In this document: one piece after another, positions 60,837 through 64,000 of the stretch
How the letters are laid out: the number at the start of each line of letters is the position of its first letter
Numbering within the stretch: position 1 is the first letter of the stretch
Translations under genes and position numbers: made by a program
NCBI GenBank assembly: GCA_032718865.1
Contig: JALUTQ010000039.1
Coordinates: 1,302,001-1,366,000 of the forward strand
Reading direction: 5' to 3'
From: Tilletia caries
Lineage: Eukaryota; Basidiomycota; Exobasidiomycetes; Tilletiales; Tilletiaceae
DNA length: 64,000 nucleotides
The notes under the pieces: model-generated
Told to the model about the DNA's origin: nothing
The model's input: the letters and a program-made list of their open reading frames with translations, nothing else
Databases searched by the model: none

Positions 60837-62682
60837 ATGCTGCACCCTCGCCTTCTGCTCGCTGCGGTGGGCTTGGTCAGCTTGTTGGGTCAAGCTTACG
60901 CACGACCTCCTCCTACGACAGTTTCCAATCCCAAGGCAAAGTTTCTCGTAAACCGAAATGTGCCCGGAATTCCCTTCGCTCTGAACGACTCCTACGCTGG
61001 CTACCTGCCCGTCTCGGAGAAGCCTAAAGATAAGGATCGAGAGATCTTTTTCTGGGCGTTCCCAGCGGACAAACCTACCAAAAACACCGTCCTATGGCTC
61101 CAGGGTGGGCCAGGTTGCAGTGGCATGGAGGGGTTGTTTTCTGAGAACGGTCCTTTCATTCTGGCTTGTGAGTACTAATCAAGACATCCAAATGACCTTT
61201 CACGAACTGACGTCTACGTCCATTCATCATCAAGATAACTCCACAAAGGCGGTGAAGAACCCGTACTCGTGGACGCAAGCGGCCAACATGATCTACGTGG
61301 ACCAGCCCATCGGAACGGGCCTCAGCAAGGGAGAAACGAAAATTCACAACGAGAACGGGGTCGCGCACGAGTTGCTCGGGTTCCTCGAGAACTTCTTCGA
61401 CGTTTTCGATGAGTTCAAGGGCGACCTCTGGCTCGCAGGTGAATCATACGCAGGGATGTACACCATGTACCTCGCCGATGCCATTTATTCTCGCCCGGCT
61501 GCGGTCAACGCAAAGGCTGGAATCAACCTGAAAGGAATCACCACGATCGACGCCGTGTTGTCAAGCTACTACGTCTCCGCCGAAATCCCGTCGGTTCCGT
61601 ACGCCATCGCCCATCAACACGACTTGAAGCTTTCAGACAAGTTCATCGAGAAGGTGGTAGCCAACGTGAGCGCGAACGGACTTCTTGGATATCTCGACAA
61701 ATACCTCAAGTATCCTCCGACCGGGCCAATTCCTATGCCACAGGTGTTCAGCAAGAATCCAAACTATTCGCCATGGAACAGTGAGTGTCTTTGTAGACTT
61801 GCGGCTGAACATATAGCACGGACTGAATGGATGTTATGCTCCTCTGAAATAGTGATCGCCGACGAAGCCACCCGTCAGATAGGCGACAGTTTCAATATCT
61901 ACAATACGGACCCTAAGTACTCTTGGTACAACTACAAAGATCCTCTCGGCGCCCACGGCCAGGACTTCTCGGCAAACAACTTTATCAACAATCAGACAGG
62001 ATTCAAAGAGGCCATTCACGCTGATCCGAACATCATCTGGCGGGTCTGCAGCGAGAGAAAGGTGTTCGTGAAGGACTGGGACAAGAGCCCATTCCCAGAT
62101 GAAACGGTTCTGAACCGGGTCATCGACCTGAACACACGAACGGTGATCCAGGTACGTCCGAGAATCTAGGTTTTGCTGGTCAGGGTATCCGCAGCTAACT
62201 TTTTCCGCGCATCCCTCACAGCATGGTATGCAAGAGTGAGTTGGCCCTCCTGCCGTTGCTACACTTGCTCCAACGTCTTATGAGCTGACGCAACTGGTTT
62301 TTTCCCTTTGGTTTCCTTCCTTCGTCCTGCTGCTACAGTTTCATCCTCATCGCGAACGGGACTCGCCTGATGATTCAGAACGCCACGTTCGGCGGCCTTC
62401 AAGGGTTCCAAGAACAGCCACACCGTCAGTTCATCGTCGACGGCAAGTCGCAAGGCACTTTCCACAGTGAGAGGAAGGTCACTCTCATCGAATTCAACGA
62501 TGCGGGCCATATGATTCCTACGTGAGTCGCTATAATGATTTTGCGCTCAATGGCTCTGGAGGTTCTTTTTCGGAGGCTGATTTCCACCTCCATCAAACAC
62601 TTACAGGTTCGTGCCCGACGGAGCTCTGAAGGCTCTACGCTATCTGATCGGCGAGATTGGCCTGGACGACCTCGGCAAGTAG
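60837..62682 (+). CDS. Secreted serine carboxypeptidase (peptidase family S10)
   Basis: S10 carboxypeptidases remove C-terminal residues in acidic compartments or outside the cell. Six exons (60837-61167, 61235-61780, 61853-62151, 62222-62235, 62339-62521, 62607-62682) keep phase and give 482 aa. A signal peptide (LLLAAVGLVSLLGQAYA) ends near residue 22. The oxyanion loop is LWLQGGPGCSGMEGLFSENG, the nucleophile Ser lies in GESYAGMY, the Asp in HGMQDFILIANGT across a 14-nt exon, and the His in NDAGHMIP. All three catalytic residues are present. The length is normal. A TATA box stands upstream. Confidence 0.93.
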
Positions 62683-63030
62683 TCGAATCCGGCCACTCTT
62701 CGAGAAGGGAACGTTCGCCCAAGGGGACGTCGAACTACACTTCGACCTCTCGAACGCATCATTCTGCTCTCCGTTTTCCAACATCCAGCCCTTCGTTTTT
62801 CACACCCGTTCCTTCATCAATCCAGTTCAAACTACATCTCTCGCTGTATAAAGCTCCGAAGGAGATCTCCAGCAGCCGATACCCGCCTCCCAACGGACGT
62901 TGAGGCGATAGCTAAAGTCGTCAGACGATACATGTACAAGTCACAGCAAGTGCCAGCGAATCTCTCTCTCTCTCAAAGCAATGGACAGTGTCAAGTGTGC
63001 GTTGTACAAAATTGCAGGTTGCAGAGTGAC
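62683..63030. other. Region between the carboxypeptidase and the right repeat copy
   Basis: These 348 bp contain the 3' end of the carboxypeptidase gene and unique DNA up to the repeat boundary at 63031. A short CT microsatellite (CTCTCTCTCTCT, near 62,963) is the only feature seen. Confidence 0.5.
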
Positions 63031-64000
63031 CGGTGTCATTCAGGTCTCGTTTCAGAGCCCGGAGACTCTTCCACGGACCACAGCACGTAGCAGATGGATA
63101 CCGAATTCCGGCCGTGAACACGCGGAAGCGCGCACACGACAAGCAGTACCCTGAAAGGATGGTCGATGTCTGTGGATCCAAGTGGAGAGATGTATTCGAT
63201 CAGTGCTGAGATTGATCAAGCCTGACGACGGATAAGATCCTCGAGAACACTCACTCATCGGACGAGGGCGGGCGGGCGCGAAGCAGGCCGGCCCTGGAGT
63301 CCTGTGAGATGACGAAGTCAAAAAAAATGGTAACATTAGCACAGTCATCCCTACTGATGCACCTCCATTGAGCTCACCTGTGAGAGTGACCGAAGATGGT
63401 TGGGGTGCCTCCCCATGGCGGCGTGTGTGTGAAGAGCCCGAGTTGAGGATCGGCATGGACTGAAGGAGAAGGCGCGACAGGAGAGCAAGGGGTGTGAGCG
63501 CATCAGTAACGGCAAGCAGGCAGGCAGGCAAGCCATGATGAACTCACTGTCTGTCACAAGTATGCGCACATGGGTTGATGAGGCGGGAGGGAGAGGGCAA
63601 CTGCTCCAGAGCAATCTGTATGTGGAAAACCGAGAAAGAAGCGGAAGGAAAGAACTGGGTAGTCAGCAAGCAGCAAAAGCAAGTGACACGGTGGCAAGTA
63701 GAAGAGAGTATACTCACTTGTGGTTGATGGTGTTGAAGATGTGCGCGTACCAGCGCGCTGGAAGAAGGTGAAAGGGTGAAGCGTGTGGTCAAGAGAGTGT
63801 GTGTGGGTCGGGGTGCGATAATCGCAGCCGAGTTCGGAGAGACGACAGCGTGAACGAAGAGAGGCGTGAGGCGAGGCGGGAGAGGGGCAGACTAGAGAAC
63901 GGGGGAGAGAGTAACGGTATTGTGGTGGGGGGTTGATGGGGGGAAGCCTTTGTGGCAAGAGAGGCGGAATTTATACATCGGCGGCAGGGTGTGGCGAGGT
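63031..64000. repeat. Right copy of the ~0.97-kb direct repeat, cut by the window end
   Basis: Same orientation as 7961-8933. The two copies differ by about 3 nt of indel around 63,902-63,935. The minus-strand five-exon frame is preserved: 63757-63718, 63615-63548, 63459-63378, 63301-63255 and 63169-63036, with a stop at 63038-63036. The TATAAATT box is near 63,968-63,976. The repeat follows the carboxypeptidase by 348 bp and may continue beyond the window. Confidence 0.9.

Overview
The window is nuclear DNA from a fungus, most likely a basidiomycete and possibly Ustilaginomycotina (lineage is inference). The genes have short GT-AG introns of about 45-100 nt. There are a Zn2Cys6 regulator, an ATO-family carrier and a KDM5 protein related to the smut Rum1 type. 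All exon models were built by hand from splice signals, reading phase and family motifs; none was checked by RNA or database search.

Two blocks are ordinary, densely packed housekeeping DNA. Left (1-7.9 kb): mitochondrial ribosomal protein S9 (cut by the window edge), a BLM/Sgs1-type RecQ helicase, and the regulatory half of a fungal transcription factor. Right (30.5-62.7 kb): CGR1-like rRNA-processing factor, a small unknown protein, ATG14-like autophagy subunit, aquaporin, PP6/Sit4 phosphatase, RMD1/DUF155 protein, ATO/GPR1 acetate-type transporter, branched-chain ketoacid dehydrogenase E1 alpha, proteasome ATPase Rpt2, a KDM5 histone demethylase of about 2,777 residues, and a secreted serine carboxypeptidase.

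Between them lies about 22 kb (about 7.96-29.87 kb) of accessory DNA of a different kind. It holds a Helitron Rep/helicase gene with two frameshifts, a neighbouring gene with two similar OB-like halves, a MITE with terminal inverted repeats, an 81-bp near-perfect palindrome, two or three unrecognised genes, and an apparently intact Fanzor, the eukaryotic TnpB-like RNA-guided nuclease. Among these are intron-bearing, broken pieces of host genes: an A1 aspartic protease, a DUF1295 protein, chorismate synthase and 6-phosphogluconate dehydrogenase.

This block sits exactly between the DNA-binding half (30.28-29.86 kb) and the regulatory half (7.89-5.48 kb) of a Zn2Cys6 factor, both on the minus strand and in the right order. 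The simplest reading is that mobile DNA split one regulator in two. A direct repeat of about 0.97 kb lies beside the regulatory half and again at the right edge of the window, 55 kb away.
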